A stretch of 31,002 bases of DNA, taken from contig CAKUFS010000028.1 in assembly GCA_934648845.1 (NCBI GenBank), forward strand, positions 1 through 31,002. The letters are read 5' to 3'. Each line of letters starts with the position of its first letter. Within the stretch, counting starts at the first letter, position 1. Origin of the DNA: an uncultured Eggerthellaceae bacterium (GTDB lineage: Bacteria > Actinomycetota > Coriobacteriia > Coriobacteriales > Eggerthellaceae). The position numbers and the translations under genes are program-made. This document shows, in pieces, positions 1 to 7,697 of this stretch. The notes under the pieces were generated by a model that was not told the DNA's origin, did no database searches, and saw only the letters and a list, made by a program, of their open reading frames with translations.

Positions 1-34
1 CGAAAGAAAAAGTCAAACTTTTTCAAAAATGAGC

Positions 35-63
35 TTGATTTATTTCTGAGCAATGCGTATTAT
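35..63 (+). promoter_or_regulatory. Sigma-70-type promoter of the tRNA-Pro gene
   Basis: TTGATT at 35-40 and TATTAT at 58-63 are separated by exactly 17 bases, which places transcription start near base 70, about 12 bases before the tRNA. The spacing and proximity make this the likely tRNA promoter. An 8-bp hairpin (GAAAAAGT at 6-13, ACTTTTTC at 17-24) lies just upstream and may belong to a neighbouring unit outside the window. Confidence 0.6.
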
Positions 64-81
64 AAACAAGCTGTTTTGCAA

Positions 82-158
<77 letters not shown>

Positions 159-168
159 TGAATTTGCA

Positions 169-202
169 GGTCAGAAGCTTATGCTTCTGGCCTTTTTCTT
201 TT
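169..202 (+). terminator. Rho-independent terminator of the tRNA-Pro unit
   Basis: GGTCAGAAGC (169-178) pairs with GCTTCTGGCC (183-192) as a 10-bp stem with one G-T wobble and a TTAT loop. A T-rich run TTTTTCTTTT follows. Confidence 0.9.
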
Positions 203-325
203 GTCGTGAAGCATGCGAAAAGAAATTTTTTTCGCGGGTGTCCCATAGAGTGCCCATGCTGTAAAAGCGTATGGACTATTATGGCAACAACAATAGGAAA
301 TCACGGTGAAAGGAGATGTAGGGAA

Positions 326-754
326 ATGACCGAGTACGCAAATATGCTGTATGGATCCACGAGCAAGAGTGGTTCCGTGCCCTGGGTTTGCAATGCCGGC
401 CCCGTATTCTCCTGTGACGGCAGACTTATACTAAGCGAGAGCTTCACTGTCTTTGGACCCGCAGAATGTGCTGCAGGCATCGAAGCAGATTTGGATACCC
501 TGCTTTCAAGCGAAGACTATATCGAGAGCTGGCGTGTCTGGGATTGCTGCCAGGATGCATGGGCCGATGTCGATTTAACCTTGCACCGCTTTGAAACGTA
601 CGATTTGGTGGTTCGGCGCGCTGCGGAAGGCATTTGCGTTTGGCGCGGGGCTCTTGACCAGCATAATCGTATTAACGTATCACGTGATCCAGATGAATGC
701 AACGAGAAATGCTGGCAGTGGGTAAGGGTGGCAAGCGATAAACGAGCTGAATAA
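326..754 (+). CDS. Unrecognised 142-residue cysteine- and tryptophan-rich protein
   Basis: I do not recognise this family. The open frame extends upstream through the tRNA and terminator, so the start was set at ATG 326, which follows AAAGGAG at about 308-314. The product is soluble-looking, with no signal peptide or membrane segment. It is mildly acidic, with seven or more cysteines (including an adjacent Cys-Cys pair mid-protein and a CNEKC pattern near the C-terminus) and many tryptophans. The cysteines could bind a metal, but their spacing matches no family I know. A TATTAT candidate -10 lies at 277-282, and a GGGTGTCCCAT element lies at 236-246, just upstream of where the -35 would be. 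The same 11-mer occurs upstream of the neighbouring WYL regulator gene, so the regulator may control this gene. The gene ends in a shared bidirectional terminator. Confidence 0.75.
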   Translation: MTEYANMLYGSTSKSGSVPWVCNAGPVFSCDGRLILSESFTVFGPAECAAGIEADLDTLLSSEDYIESWRVWDCCQDAWADVDLTLHRFETYDLVVRRAAEGICVWRGALDQHNRINVSRDPDECNEKCWQWVRVASDKRAE

Positions 755-807
755 CTGTTGCACCAAGATCCTCCCGCAATCAAAAGGTTTATTGCTTTTT
801 GTTCACG

Positions 808-840
808 AAAAAGAGCGCCTCATACCAGAGACGCTCTTTT
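808..840. terminator. Bidirectional terminator between convergent genes
   Basis: AAAAGAGCG (809-817) pairs with CGCTCTTTT (832-840). The A-rich and T-rich flanks allow it to work on both strands. It lies between the stop of the 142-residue gene and the 3' end of the minus-strand WYL regulator gene. Confidence 0.85.
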
Positions 841-861
841 CAAACGCGAATTCATACCTGC

Positions 862-1842
862 TTAATTAGAAATAAGTTTATGCAGGTAATCGCGGTATTC
901 GTCTTTAAGCTTCGTTGGCTTATCAATGCGGACTTTACCATCTAGGCCAGCAACCCATCCAAAAAACTGGGGGCTCACGCGCACATATGCGCGCGCAATG
1001 CAGCTGCCTTCCTCATCTTCTTCGATTTCGGCGTCTTTCCCGAATCGATCATAAACAGCACCAAGCATGTCCTGATCAACCGTGAACGTGACTTTTACCA
1101 GCTCGCCATCGAATCGGCCGAAATATTGAGAATCGCGCACTTTGAACTCATGGTTGCTGATTTCTTCGTTGTGCGTGGCCTTTTCTTCGGAAGTTGCGAC
1201 GTTGCGCATGCGGTCAATGCGATATTCCGTCATGGCTTCGTGCGAGTCACTCCAGGCGGTAAGATAGTAGAAATCGTTGCTGTACGATACGCGAACAGGC
1301 GTTACTTCATAAGGTTTCCCATCGTGCTGGATGTGCATTTCGCCATCGGGGCCAATTTTCCAGTACGTGAAGCAAATCTTGCGCTTCAGGCGCATTGCTT
1401 CGTGGATGGCATCAATGCTTTCGAACGTTTTATCGCCCCGACCTTTCACGCGACCGTCCACATGAATGCGACGTGCCAGCTTTTCCCGTTGATAGTCGGT
1501 TGCAAGCAAGCGGATGTTGCGCGAAATGCGTTCGCATTGTGATTGCGTGATGAAACGGCAGCTCTGTATGGCATCGACCATAAGCATGAGTTCGTCCAGG
1601 TCAAAGTCGCGGTTTTCAATGTAGTATTCAACAGGATTGCGCTGCGCGGTGTCAATCTTGATTCCGAAATCGCGCAACGTATCAAGATCGGTGTAAATGG
1701 TTTTGCGATCAACCGTGAGCCCAAAGTCAGCAAGACGTTGGATGATGGCCGTCATGGACAGCCCTTTTTCGGAATCAGTTTCTTCTTGTAGCATGCGCAT
1801 GACATAAAGAATGCGCAGCTTTCCGTTTGCCATACCGGACAT
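862..1842 (-). CDS. WYL-domain transcriptional regulator with N-terminal HTH
   Basis: The 326-residue protein has the layout of YafY/PafBC-type regulators. A winged-helix HTH covers roughly residues 5-65 (TVDRKTIYTDLDTL is the recognition-helix region). A WYL ligand-sensing domain covers about 145-225, where the usual WYL triplet appears as YYLTAWSD. A C-terminal WCX-like part follows. WYL domains in this family sense nucleic acids or nucleotides, but the ligand here is unknown. The start is ATG at 1842, preceded on the minus strand by AAGGAG with 5-6 bases spacing; an in-frame ATG three codons later is less well placed. A promoter and a possible operator lie directly upstream, so it may be autoregulated. 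It is convergent with the 142-residue gene and divergent from the ech operon. Confidence 0.92.
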   Translation of the reverse strand: MSGMANGKLRILYVMRMLQEETDSEKGLSMTAIIQRLADFGLTVDRKTIYTDLDTLRDFGIKIDTAQRNPVEYYIENRDFDLDELMLMVDAIQSCRFITQSQCERISRNIRLLATDYQREKLARRIHVDGRVKGRGDKTFESIDAIHEAMRLKRKICFTYWKIGPDGEMHIQHDGKPYEVTPVRVSYSNDFYYLTAWSDSHEAMTEYRIDRMRNVATSEEKATHNEEISNHEFKVRDSQYFGRFDGELVKVTFTVDQDMLGAVYDRFGKDAEIEEDEEGSCIARAYVRVSPQFFGWVAGLDGKVRIDKPTKLKDEYRDYLHKLISN

Positions 1843-1872
1843 GATGTCTCCTTCTTTCGCAGCATATAATGC

Positions 1873-1901
1873 ATTTTACTTCTTTAGAACCAGCTTGAAA
1901 A
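1873..1901 (-). promoter_or_regulatory. Candidate promoter of the WYL regulator gene
   Basis: Read on the minus strand, TTTTCA (1896-1901) and TAAAAT (1873-1878) are 17 bases apart, about 30 bases upstream of the start codon. The match to consensus is moderate. A partial dyad GTGTC-N10-GACAC at 1919-1938, which contains the GGGTGTCCCAT element, sits immediately upstream of the -35 in a typical activator position. Confidence 0.4.
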
Positions 1902-2278
1902 GCTTTTTTACCTGATGGGTGTCCCATTGATGTGACACGAAATGCGTATGAGTGTGTTTAAGCTTGCCCAATGCAGGCGCAAGATTAAAAAGAAGTCGTA
2001 AAGCGGGGAGCGCTCTGGTTTTGTTGGTTTTGCAGCAGGGCGTTTGACTACGTTTATGGTTGTTCTTTGTTGAAGCTGTGACTTCTTTGTGGGTTTTCGA
2101 AGTCATATCCCCAAACGGTACGAAATCTGCCGCAATTGGCTTATTTTGACCATAATTGCATTCCTTTTACCCTTCGGTTGTCTATTCTTTACCGATATGC
2201 CCCGTAACATGCCTGTAACTTTGGTAAGCTGAGCGCGTGCAAAAGCACATCGTATTCGTTGGGAGAAGGAGAATCGCT
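1902..2278. other. Gene-free intergenic region between the WYL gene and echA
   Basis: About 380 bases hold the GGGTGTCCCAT dyad near 1917-1938 and the divergent control regions of the WYL gene and the ech operon. Small open frames here lack ribosome binding sites and recognisable sequence. I found no convincing hexamer pair for the ech promoter by eye. AAGGAG at 2266-2271 is the ribosome binding site for echA. Confidence 0.5.
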
Positions 2279-4204
2279 GTGACACTCATTGGCTTTCTCG
2301 TACTGTTCCCTTTGGTTGCGGCGGCTTTGCTTGCCGTGGTTAAGGGAAACGGCGCCCGCAAAGGAATCGTGTATGTTTCAGCTGCGGCAATCGCTGTTGC
2401 ATCCATCGCATTCGCGGCGCTCAACCTGGGCTCTTCGCATCAGTTAATCACATACAGCTCTGCTGTTGTGGATACGATTTGCACGGGCATTGGCGTTATT
2501 ATCGCCATTATCATTCTCGGCTTTGCGATCAAGTACAAAAACATTCTCGCTGGCGTCTTGGCATTGATCCAAGTTGTCGGCGCGCTTGCTTTTGAACTGG
2601 GCATGGCTCACGGAATCCAGGTAACCGCAGGTCTTGTTGTTGATCCTCTGATTATCCTTATGGCGCTGATCATTGGCATCATTGGCTCTGGCATCTGCGT
2701 ATACGCCTTGGGTTATATGGAAGACTTCCAGCATCACGAGCCCGAGGGGGCAAAGGACCGCCGTCCGTACTTCTTCGCGCTGATGTTCATCTTCCTTTCG
2801 GCGATGTTCCTTATCGTATGCTCCAACAATATGCTGTGGATGTTCACCGGTTGGGAAGTAACCACGGTTTGCTCCTTCCTGCTTATCGGTTTCACCAAGA
2901 CCGAAGAGGCAATCCGCAACTCGTTCCGCCAGATCATCATGAACTTGCTGGGTGGCATTGCGTTCTTGGTGGGCATGTACTTCACGGTAGTGAATTTCAA
3001 TACCCTGTCTTTCGATGCGTTCTTGGCGTTTGGCGTTGCGAACCCCAATCTGGTGGCGATTCCTGCAATTTGCCTGGCGTTCGCTGGTCTGACGAAGGCA
3101 GCTCAGATGCCGTTCCACACTTGGCTTTTGGGCGCTATGGTTGCACCCACTCCCACCAGCGCGCTGCTTCACTCTTCCACCATGGTCAAGGCGGGCGTGT
3201 TCTTGCTGGTCAAACTGGCACCGATTTTCGCTGTATGCCTTTCTGCTTCCACCATGGTTATCCTGGTGGGCGGCTTCACGTTCCTGTTCTGCTCGCTTAT
3301 GGCAATTTCCCAGAGCAATGCTAAGCGCGTTCTGGCGTATTCCACTATCGCGAACCTGGGTCTGATCACCGCTTGCGCGGGCGTTGGCACCGCCGAGGCA
3401 ATTTGGGCCGCCACGTTCCTAATCTTGTTCCATGCTGCTGCAAAATCCCTGCTGTTCCTGTGCGTGGGTACTGCAGAGCATCACATTGGCAGCCGCGACA
3501 TTGAGTCCATGGACTTGCTGTTCGAGCGCATGCCGCATCTTGCTCGTCTGATGATGATCGGCATTATGTGTATGTTTATCGCTCCTTTGGGCATGCTTAT
3601 GGCAAAGTGGGGCGCTTTGGTGTCCTTCGCAGAAACGAAAAACATTGTGCTGCTGTTGATCCTTGCGTTTGGTTCTGCTGCTACGTTTATGTTCTGGGCA
3701 AAGTGGATTGGCAAGCTGGCCGGTATCGCTCAGTCCACGGAAAACGTGGAGAAAACCGTGCATAAGTCTGAATGGATCGCGCTGCTGCTTATGACCACGC
3801 TCATCTTCATCTGCTGCGTTTTGATGCCGGTTATCTCCGAGTATATCATCGAGCCGTACATTGCAAGCGCAGGCATCGTATCCGTGATTGTCCCGCAGGC
3901 TCTGACCGATGATAACATGGTGATTGCTGCTATTCTTACCGTGCTGGTATTCATCGTTCTTATTGCCGGCCCTGGTCGCTCCAAGGCGCGCAAAGTTGAT
4001 GTTTACCTTGCTGGTATCAGCGTGGATAACGAAAAGCGCGAGTTCACGAACGCTTTGTCAGGCGTATCCGCAGCAACGGCGCGCAACTGGTATCTGGCGG
4101 ATTGGTTCGGCGAAGCAAAGCTCAACAGCTTCTCCACTATTTTCTGCACGGTGCTTATTATCGCTTGCTTTGTAATGTCCGTCCTGAGCCCTCTGGGCTT
4201 CTAA
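2279..4204 (+). CDS. echA: Ech-type hydrogenase subunit A (NuoL-like ion-translocating membrane subunit)
   Basis: The 641-residue integral membrane protein is related to NuoL and Mrp antiporters, with about 14-16 hydrophobic segments. It is the large ion-pumping subunit of the energy-conserving hydrogenase. Antiporter-family hallmarks are present: a buried glutamate in GWEVTTVCSFLLIGF (Glu193), a lysine in GLTKAAQMPFHTWL (Lys273) and a second lysine in STMVKAGVFLL (Lys304). GTG 2279 was chosen over the in-frame GTG at 2237 because AAGGAG ends seven bases before it and the protein then begins directly with a membrane helix. It is the first gene of a six-gene operon in the order known for echABCDEF of Methanosarcina barkeri. 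The next gene starts 15 bases after the stop. Confidence 0.93.
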   Translation: MTLIGFLVLFPLVAAALLAVVKGNGARKGIVYVSAAAIAVASIAFAALNLGSSHQLITYSSAVVDTICTGIGVIIAIIILGFAIKYKNILAGVLALIQVVGALAFELGMAHGIQVTAGLVVDPLIILMALIIGIIGSGICVYALGYMEDFQHHEPEGAKDRRPYFFALMFIFLSAMFLIVCSNNMLWMFTGWEVTTVCSFLLIGFTKTEEAIRNSFRQIIMNLLGGIAFLVGMYFTVVNFNTLSFDAFLAFGVANPNLVAIPAICLAFAGLTKAAQMPFHTWLLGAMVAPTPTSALLHSSTMVKAGVFLLVKLAPIFAVCLSASTMVILVGGFTFLFCSLMAISQSNAKRVLAYSTIANLGLITACAGVGTAEAIWAATFLILFHAAAKSLLFLCVGTAEHHIGSRDIESMDLLFERMPHLARLMMIGIMCMFIAPLGMLMAKWGALVSFAETKNIVLLLILAFGSAATFMFWAKWIGKLAGIAQSTENVEKTVHKSEWIALLLMTTLIFICCVLMPVISEYIIEPYIASAGIVSVIVPQALTDDNMVIAAILTVLVFIVLIAGPGRSKARKVDVYLAGISVDNEKREFTNALSGVSAATARNWYLADWFGEAKLNSFSTIFCTVLIIACFVMSVLSPLGF

Positions 4205-4219
4205 GAAAGGGGTGAAATC

Positions 4220-5095
4220 ATGGCTATGCCTTTGCTCGCTAACGTTATTGGCATCATCGCGTTCGCTATTCTTGCCCCCGTTCTGGGTTGCCTGCTCAGC
4301 GGCCTTGACCGTGTTATCTCTGCCCGCATGCAGGGCCGCGTAGGACCGAGCATCCTTCAGCCGTACTACGACGTGCGCAAGCTGTTGGGCAAGGATAACG
4401 TTTCCACCAACAGCGCAGAAGCTGTTTACATCAGCGCTGCTTTGGGTTTTGCAATTGTTGCTGGCGGCATCTTCTATTCCGGCGGTAACATCTTGCTGAG
4501 CATCTTCTTGGTCACCATGGGTGGTTTGTTCTTCATTATTGCCGCTTACAGCTCTCGTTCTCCCTATGCTGAAGTTGGTGCAGGACGTGAAATTATCCAG
4601 GTCATGTCATACGAGCCTATGGTTTTGATCCTTGGCGTGGGCGTATTCATGGCTGCTGGTTCGTTCAACGTAAGCGACTTGTTCGGCGTTGAGACACCGA
4701 TTATTTGCCGTGCGTGGTTGATTTTCATTGGCCTGCTGTTCGTTCTGACCATCAAGTTGCGCAAATCCCCGTTCGATATCTCTATGTCGCATCATGCGCA
4801 TCAGGAAATCGTTCGCGGTGTAACCACCGAAATGAGCGGCCCCACGTTGGCGAAAGTCGAGATTATGCACTGGGTTGAAAACGTGCTGTTCTTGGGCTGG
4901 GTTGGCATGTTCTTCGTGTGGGATAATCCTTTGTCCATCATTTTGGCCATTGTGGTTGCCTTTTTGACGTTCTTCCTGGAAATTCTTATTGACAACAACT
5001 TCGCCCGCGTGAAGTGGCAGGCAATGTTGAAGTCCGCATGGGTTGTGGCTCTTGTTACGGGTGGCATTAACTTCGCCGTCCTGTTGTTCCTGTAG
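4220..5095 (+). CDS. echB: Ech-type hydrogenase subunit B (NuoH-like membrane subunit)
   Basis: The 291-residue membrane protein has about eight hydrophobic segments and is homologous to NuoH, the subunit that couples the peripheral redox arm to the ion channel. Conserved family stretches include GRVGPSILQPYYDVRKLLGK in the first cytoplasmic loop, EVGAGREIIQVMSYEP in the middle, and KSPFDISMSHHAHQEIVRG towards the C-terminal half. The last corresponds to the PFD...E motif lining the quinone-site region in complex I. AAGGGG precedes ATG 4220. Its length is normal for EchB/HycD. It lies between echA and echC on one transcript, with 16 bases to echC. Confidence 0.94.
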   Translation: MAMPLLANVIGIIAFAILAPVLGCLLSGLDRVISARMQGRVGPSILQPYYDVRKLLGKDNVSTNSAEAVYISAALGFAIVAGGIFYSGGNILLSIFLVTMGGLFFIIAAYSSRSPYAEVGAGREIIQVMSYEPMVLILGVGVFMAAGSFNVSDLFGVETPIICRAWLIFIGLLFVLTIKLRKSPFDISMSHHAHQEIVRGVTTEMSGPTLAKVEIMHWVENVLFLGWVGMFFVWDNPLSIILAIVVAFLTFFLEILIDNNFARVKWQAMLKSAWVVALVTGGINFAVLLFL

Positions 5096-5111
5096 AGAAG
5101 GGGTTGATCGA

Positions 5112-5558
5112 ATGGCTTTTGCTTCGAAATCTCCTTGGGTCATCCATTACGACGGCTCAAGCTGCAATGGTTGCGACATTGAAGTGTTGGCAACCCTGTG
5201 CCCGGGCTTTGACGCCGAGCGCTTCGGCGTGATTAACACGGGCAATCCTAAGCATGCCGACATCTTTTTGGTGACCGGCAGCGTGAACGAGCAGAATATC
5301 TCTGTTGTTCAGGAAATCTACAACCAAATGGTTGAGCCGAAAGTTGTTATCGCCTGCGGCATTTGCGCTTGCTCTGGCGGCGTGTTTGCCGATTGCTACA
5401 ACGTTATTGGTGGCGTTGACAAGGCGATTCCCGTTGATGTGTACGCACCTGGTTGCGCTGTTCGTCCGGAAGCTCTTATCGATGCCGTTGTTGAAGCGGT
5501 GGGCATTCTGGAGGAAAAGGCAAAGGGTTGCGCTCCGAAAGAAAGAGGGGAGGAGTAA
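5112..5558 (+). CDS. echC: Ech-type hydrogenase small subunit C (NuoB-like, proximal [4Fe-4S] cluster)
   Basis: The 148-residue subunit carries the single [4Fe-4S] cluster next to the NiFe site. Likely ligands are Cys18 and Cys21 (SSCNGCD), Cys85 (GICACSGG) and Cys115 (APGCAVRPE), which matches the NuoB/EchC pattern. ATG 5112 was chosen because it follows GAAGGGG after the echB stop; the longer frame would overlap echB. It lacks the N-terminal twin-arginine signal of periplasmic uptake hydrogenase small subunits, as expected for a cytoplasm-facing group 4 enzyme. Two bases separate its stop from the echD start, so translation is probably coupled. Confidence 0.95.
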   Translation: MAFASKSPWVIHYDGSSCNGCDIEVLATLCPGFDAERFGVINTGNPKHADIFLVTGSVNEQNISVVQEIYNQMVEPKVVIACGICACSGGVFADCYNVIGGVDKAIPVDVYAPGCAVRPEALIDAVVEAVGILEEKAKGCAPKERGEE

Positions 5559-5560
5559 CC

Positions 5561-6124
5561 ATGGCCTTGCAAACCGAAATGCATGTAATTGCGCTGAGCG
5601 AGCTTCCTGCTTTGTCTGATGCCAAGAAGGCTTCCGGTGCGCGTTTCGTGCAGATGCATTGCGTATGCACCGATGACGGTGTGTTCGATGCCATTTATTC
5701 CTGGATGGAAGATGACATTGTTCTGAAGAATTACAAAATTGAGGGTTTGACCTCGAAAGACGCGATTCCGTCCGTTACGAATAATTTCCTTGCGGCATTT
5801 GTTTTCGAAAACGAAGCGCATGATCTTTTCGGTGCGAACATCGAAGGCATTGCGATTGACTTCCAGGGTCATTTCTACAACATTAAGGCAACGACCCCGA
5901 TGTCTATTCTTTCTCCCGAGCAGAAAGCTGCGCGTGATAAGGCCGCAAAGGTTGCTGCCGCAAAGGCCGCAAAAGAAGCTGCTGGTCAAGCTGCACCGGC
6001 TGCCGATGCTTCTGCCGATGCCGAGCTTGAAGCGAAACTTGCTGCAATGGATCCCGAGAAAGCCGCGAAGGTTCGCGCTGCTATGGCTGCGAAGGCTGCA
6101 GCTGCCCAGAAGGAAGGTGAATAG
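5561..6124 (+). CDS. echD: Ech-type hydrogenase subunit D (NuoC-like) with a long Ala/Lys-rich tail
   Basis: The 187-residue subunit corresponds to the 30-kDa NuoC-like component that braces the large and small subunits. Residues 1 to about 125 form the conserved domain, including FVFENEAHDLFGANIEGI, which matches the E..DLFG..F signature. From about residue 127 the protein becomes a low-complexity tail of repeated Ala/Lys helix (EQKAARDKAAKVAAAKAAK and similar), about 60 residues long. This is absent from the minimal EchD of Methanosarcina as I remember it. The tail is probably a charged helix and does not disturb the reading frame. ATG 5561 follows GAGGGGAGGAG at the end of echC. The stop is two bases before echE. 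Confidence 0.93.
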   Translation: MALQTEMHVIALSELPALSDAKKASGARFVQMHCVCTDDGVFDAIYSWMEDDIVLKNYKIEGLTSKDAIPSVTNNFLAAFVFENEAHDLFGANIEGIAIDFQGHFYNIKATTPMSILSPEQKAARDKAAKVAAAKAAKEAAGQAAPAADASADAELEAKLAAMDPEKAAKVRAAMAAKAAAAQKEGE

Positions 6125-6126
6125 GA

Positions 6127-7212
6127 ATGAGCCAGAAAACCGTAATTCCCTTTGGCCCGCAGCATCCTGTTCTTCCCGAACCGCTTCATCTTGATTTGGT
6201 TGTGGAAGACGAAAAGGTCGTAGAGGCAATTCCGCAGATCGGCTTCGTGCATCGTGGTCTTGAGAAGCTGACCGAAACGCGCGACTACAACCAGTTCATC
6301 TACGTTGCCGAGCGTATTTGCGGCATTTGCTCGTTCGGCCATTCTTACGGCTATGCCGAGACCGTTGAGTCTCTGATGGGTGTGGAAGTTCCTGAGCGCG
6401 CGAAGTTCTTGCGCGTAATCTGGCACGAGCTTTCCCGTGTGCACTCTCACATTCTGTGGCTGGGTCTTGCCGCCGATGCTTTTGGTTACGAGAGCTTGTT
6501 CATGCATTGCTGGCGCTTGCGCGAGCGCGTGCTTACCATTTTCGAGAAGACCACGGGCGGTCGCGTTATCTTCTCTGCCGTGAAAGTTGGCGGCGTGGTG
6601 CGTGATATCACGAAAGACCAGTTCGATGAGATGATTTCCACGCTTGATGGCATCAAGGATGAATACGCTCAGATTCGTAAGACGTTCTTGAACGATTCTT
6701 CCGTTCGGAATCGTCTGCAGGGTGTTGGCTACATTGGCACCGAAGATGCTCGTGCGTTGAGCATGGTTGGCCCGTTTGTTCGTGCCTCCAATGTTCCGCA
6801 AGATATGCGCATGCAGGGCAACGGTGCTTACGCGTACCTTACTGACTTCCAGCCCATTACGGCTACGTCGGGCGACTGCTATGGTCGTGTTGAAGTTCGT
6901 ACTGCCGAGGTTTTGCAGTCCATCGATATCATCAAGGAAATGGCTGCTCAGATTCCTAGTGGCGATATCGCGGTGCCGGTTAAGGGCAACGCGCCCGTTG
7001 GCGAAGCAACGAACTCTTTGGAACAGCCTCGTGGCGAATGCTTCTATTACGTTCGCGGCAATGATTCCAAGTATCTTGACCGCGTTCGCATGCGCACACC
7101 TACATCGGTGAACCTTGCCGGTATGGTGAAGGCGCTTGAGGGTTGCGATCTTGCCGATGTGAGCAACATTCTTCTGACCATCGACCCTTGCATTAGCTGC
7201 ACGGAAAGGTAG
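6127..7212 (+). CDS. echE: Ech-type [NiFe] hydrogenase large subunit E
   Basis: The 361-residue catalytic subunit evolves or oxidises H2 at a NiFe centre. Both cysteine pairs that bind Ni are present: RICGIC (Cys65, Cys68) and DPCISC (Cys355, Cys358). This marks a true hydrogenase rather than a NuoD-type complex I subunit, which lacks them. The protein ends three residues after the last cysteine (TER), so there is no long C-terminal peptide for a maturation protease to remove, a feature known for CooH/Ech-type large subunits. No hyp maturation genes lie in the window, so they must be elsewhere. Electrons come from ferredoxin through echF and echC. The family couples this to H+ or Na+ transport. 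The downstream echF starts five bases after the stop. Confidence 0.97.
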   Translation: MSQKTVIPFGPQHPVLPEPLHLDLVVEDEKVVEAIPQIGFVHRGLEKLTETRDYNQFIYVAERICGICSFGHSYGYAETVESLMGVEVPERAKFLRVIWHELSRVHSHILWLGLAADAFGYESLFMHCWRLRERVLTIFEKTTGGRVIFSAVKVGGVVRDITKDQFDEMISTLDGIKDEYAQIRKTFLNDSSVRNRLQGVGYIGTEDARALSMVGPFVRASNVPQDMRMQGNGAYAYLTDFQPITATSGDCYGRVEVRTAEVLQSIDIIKEMAAQIPSGDIAVPVKGNAPVGEATNSLEQPRGECFYYVRGNDSKYLDRVRMRTPTSVNLAGMVKALEGCDLADVSNILLTIDPCISCTER

Positions 7213-7217
7213 GAGTC

Positions 7218-7580
7218 ATGGGATTTTTCAATCTTGGCAAGATGACGTTTGGCTCTTTGTTTAAAAAGCCTGAAACCGTCAAGTATCCTTTTGAGAAAAA
7301 GGAAGCATATCCGCAGCTCAAGGGTCATGTTGTCAACCATGTTGACGATTGCATTCTGTGCGGAATTTGCGAAAAGCGCTGTCCCTGTCATACCATTACG
7401 GTCGATAAAGAAGCCCGTACGTGGACAGTGTTTGAGTATCGCTGCATCCAGTGCGGTTTCTGCGTGCGTGAGTGCCCCAAGAACTGCTTGGAAATGGCTC
7501 CGCAGTATGCACCGGTAACGCGCAAGCCTGAACCGGATACCTACCATGTTCCCGAAAAGGAAAAGAAGGTAAAGGAATAG
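7218..7580 (+). CDS. echF: Ech-type hydrogenase ferredoxin-like subunit F (two [4Fe-4S] clusters)
   Basis: The 120-residue protein resembles NuoI/HycF and carries two tetra-cysteine motifs. Cys45, 48 and 51 with Cys55 or a nearby cysteine lie in CILCGICEKRCPC, and Cys76, 79, 82 and 86 lie in CIQCGFCVRECP. It relays electrons from soluble ferredoxin to echC. GTAGGAG precedes ATG 7218. It ends the ech operon. A strong terminator lies about 70 bases downstream. The C-terminus is charged (EKEKKVKE), as is common in this subunit. Confidence 0.95.
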   Translation: MGFFNLGKMTFGSLFKKPETVKYPFEKKEAYPQLKGHVVNHVDDCILCGICEKRCPCHTITVDKEARTWTVFEYRCIQCGFCVRECPKNCLEMAPQYAPVTRKPEPDTYHVPEKEKKVKE

Positions 7581-7620
7581 CAACGCGTGTGCTGCGCTTC
7601 TCCTTGAAACATGGAATAAC

Positions 7621-7629
7621 TGCTAGAAT
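7621..7629 (+). promoter_or_regulatory. Extended -10 promoter element placed before a terminator
   Basis: TGCTAGAAT is a strong extended -10 match, with TTGAAA at 7604-7609 upstream but only 14 bases away. It would start transcripts near 7636, upstream of the ech terminator at 7649-7675. Transcripts for the downstream phosphatidyltransferase gene would then pass through that hairpin, so it could act as an attenuator. The promoter assignment is tentative. Confidence 0.4.
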
Positions 7630-7648
7630 AAGCGGTGATGCAAAGACG

Positions 7649-7675
7649 GGCCGAGCTTTTGCAGCTCGGCCTTTT
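7649..7675 (+). terminator. Rho-independent terminator of the ech operon
   Basis: GGCCGAGCT (7649-7657) pairs with AGCTCGGCC (7663-7671) as a perfect 9-bp stem with a five-base loop, followed by TTTT. Confidence 0.88.
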
Positions 7676-7697
7676 CATGAGTTAGGGGAGATACCGC

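Noticed and set aside
1864..1909. Plus-strand TATAAT followed by an AGCTT-GAA-AAGCT hairpin with T-run, as a tiny RNA gene
   Set aside because: The RNA would be only about 35 bases, the -35 is poor and the stem is five base pairs; AT-rich promoter DNA explains it.
1876..2106. 76-residue minus-strand open frame
   Set aside because: No ribosome binding site, low-complexity Lys/Thr/His content and no recognisable domain.
2237..2278. Upstream GTG start for echA
   Set aside because: No ribosome binding site; GTG 2279 has AAGGAG at ideal spacing and gives the usual EchA N-terminus.
2444..3172. Long minus-strand open frame opposite echA
   Set aside because: Shadow of a strongly conserved membrane-protein gene; its translation is charged and lacks domain features.
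5396..6229. 277-residue minus-strand open frame opposite echC and echD
   Set aside because: Antisense to two clear hydrogenase genes, no start signals.
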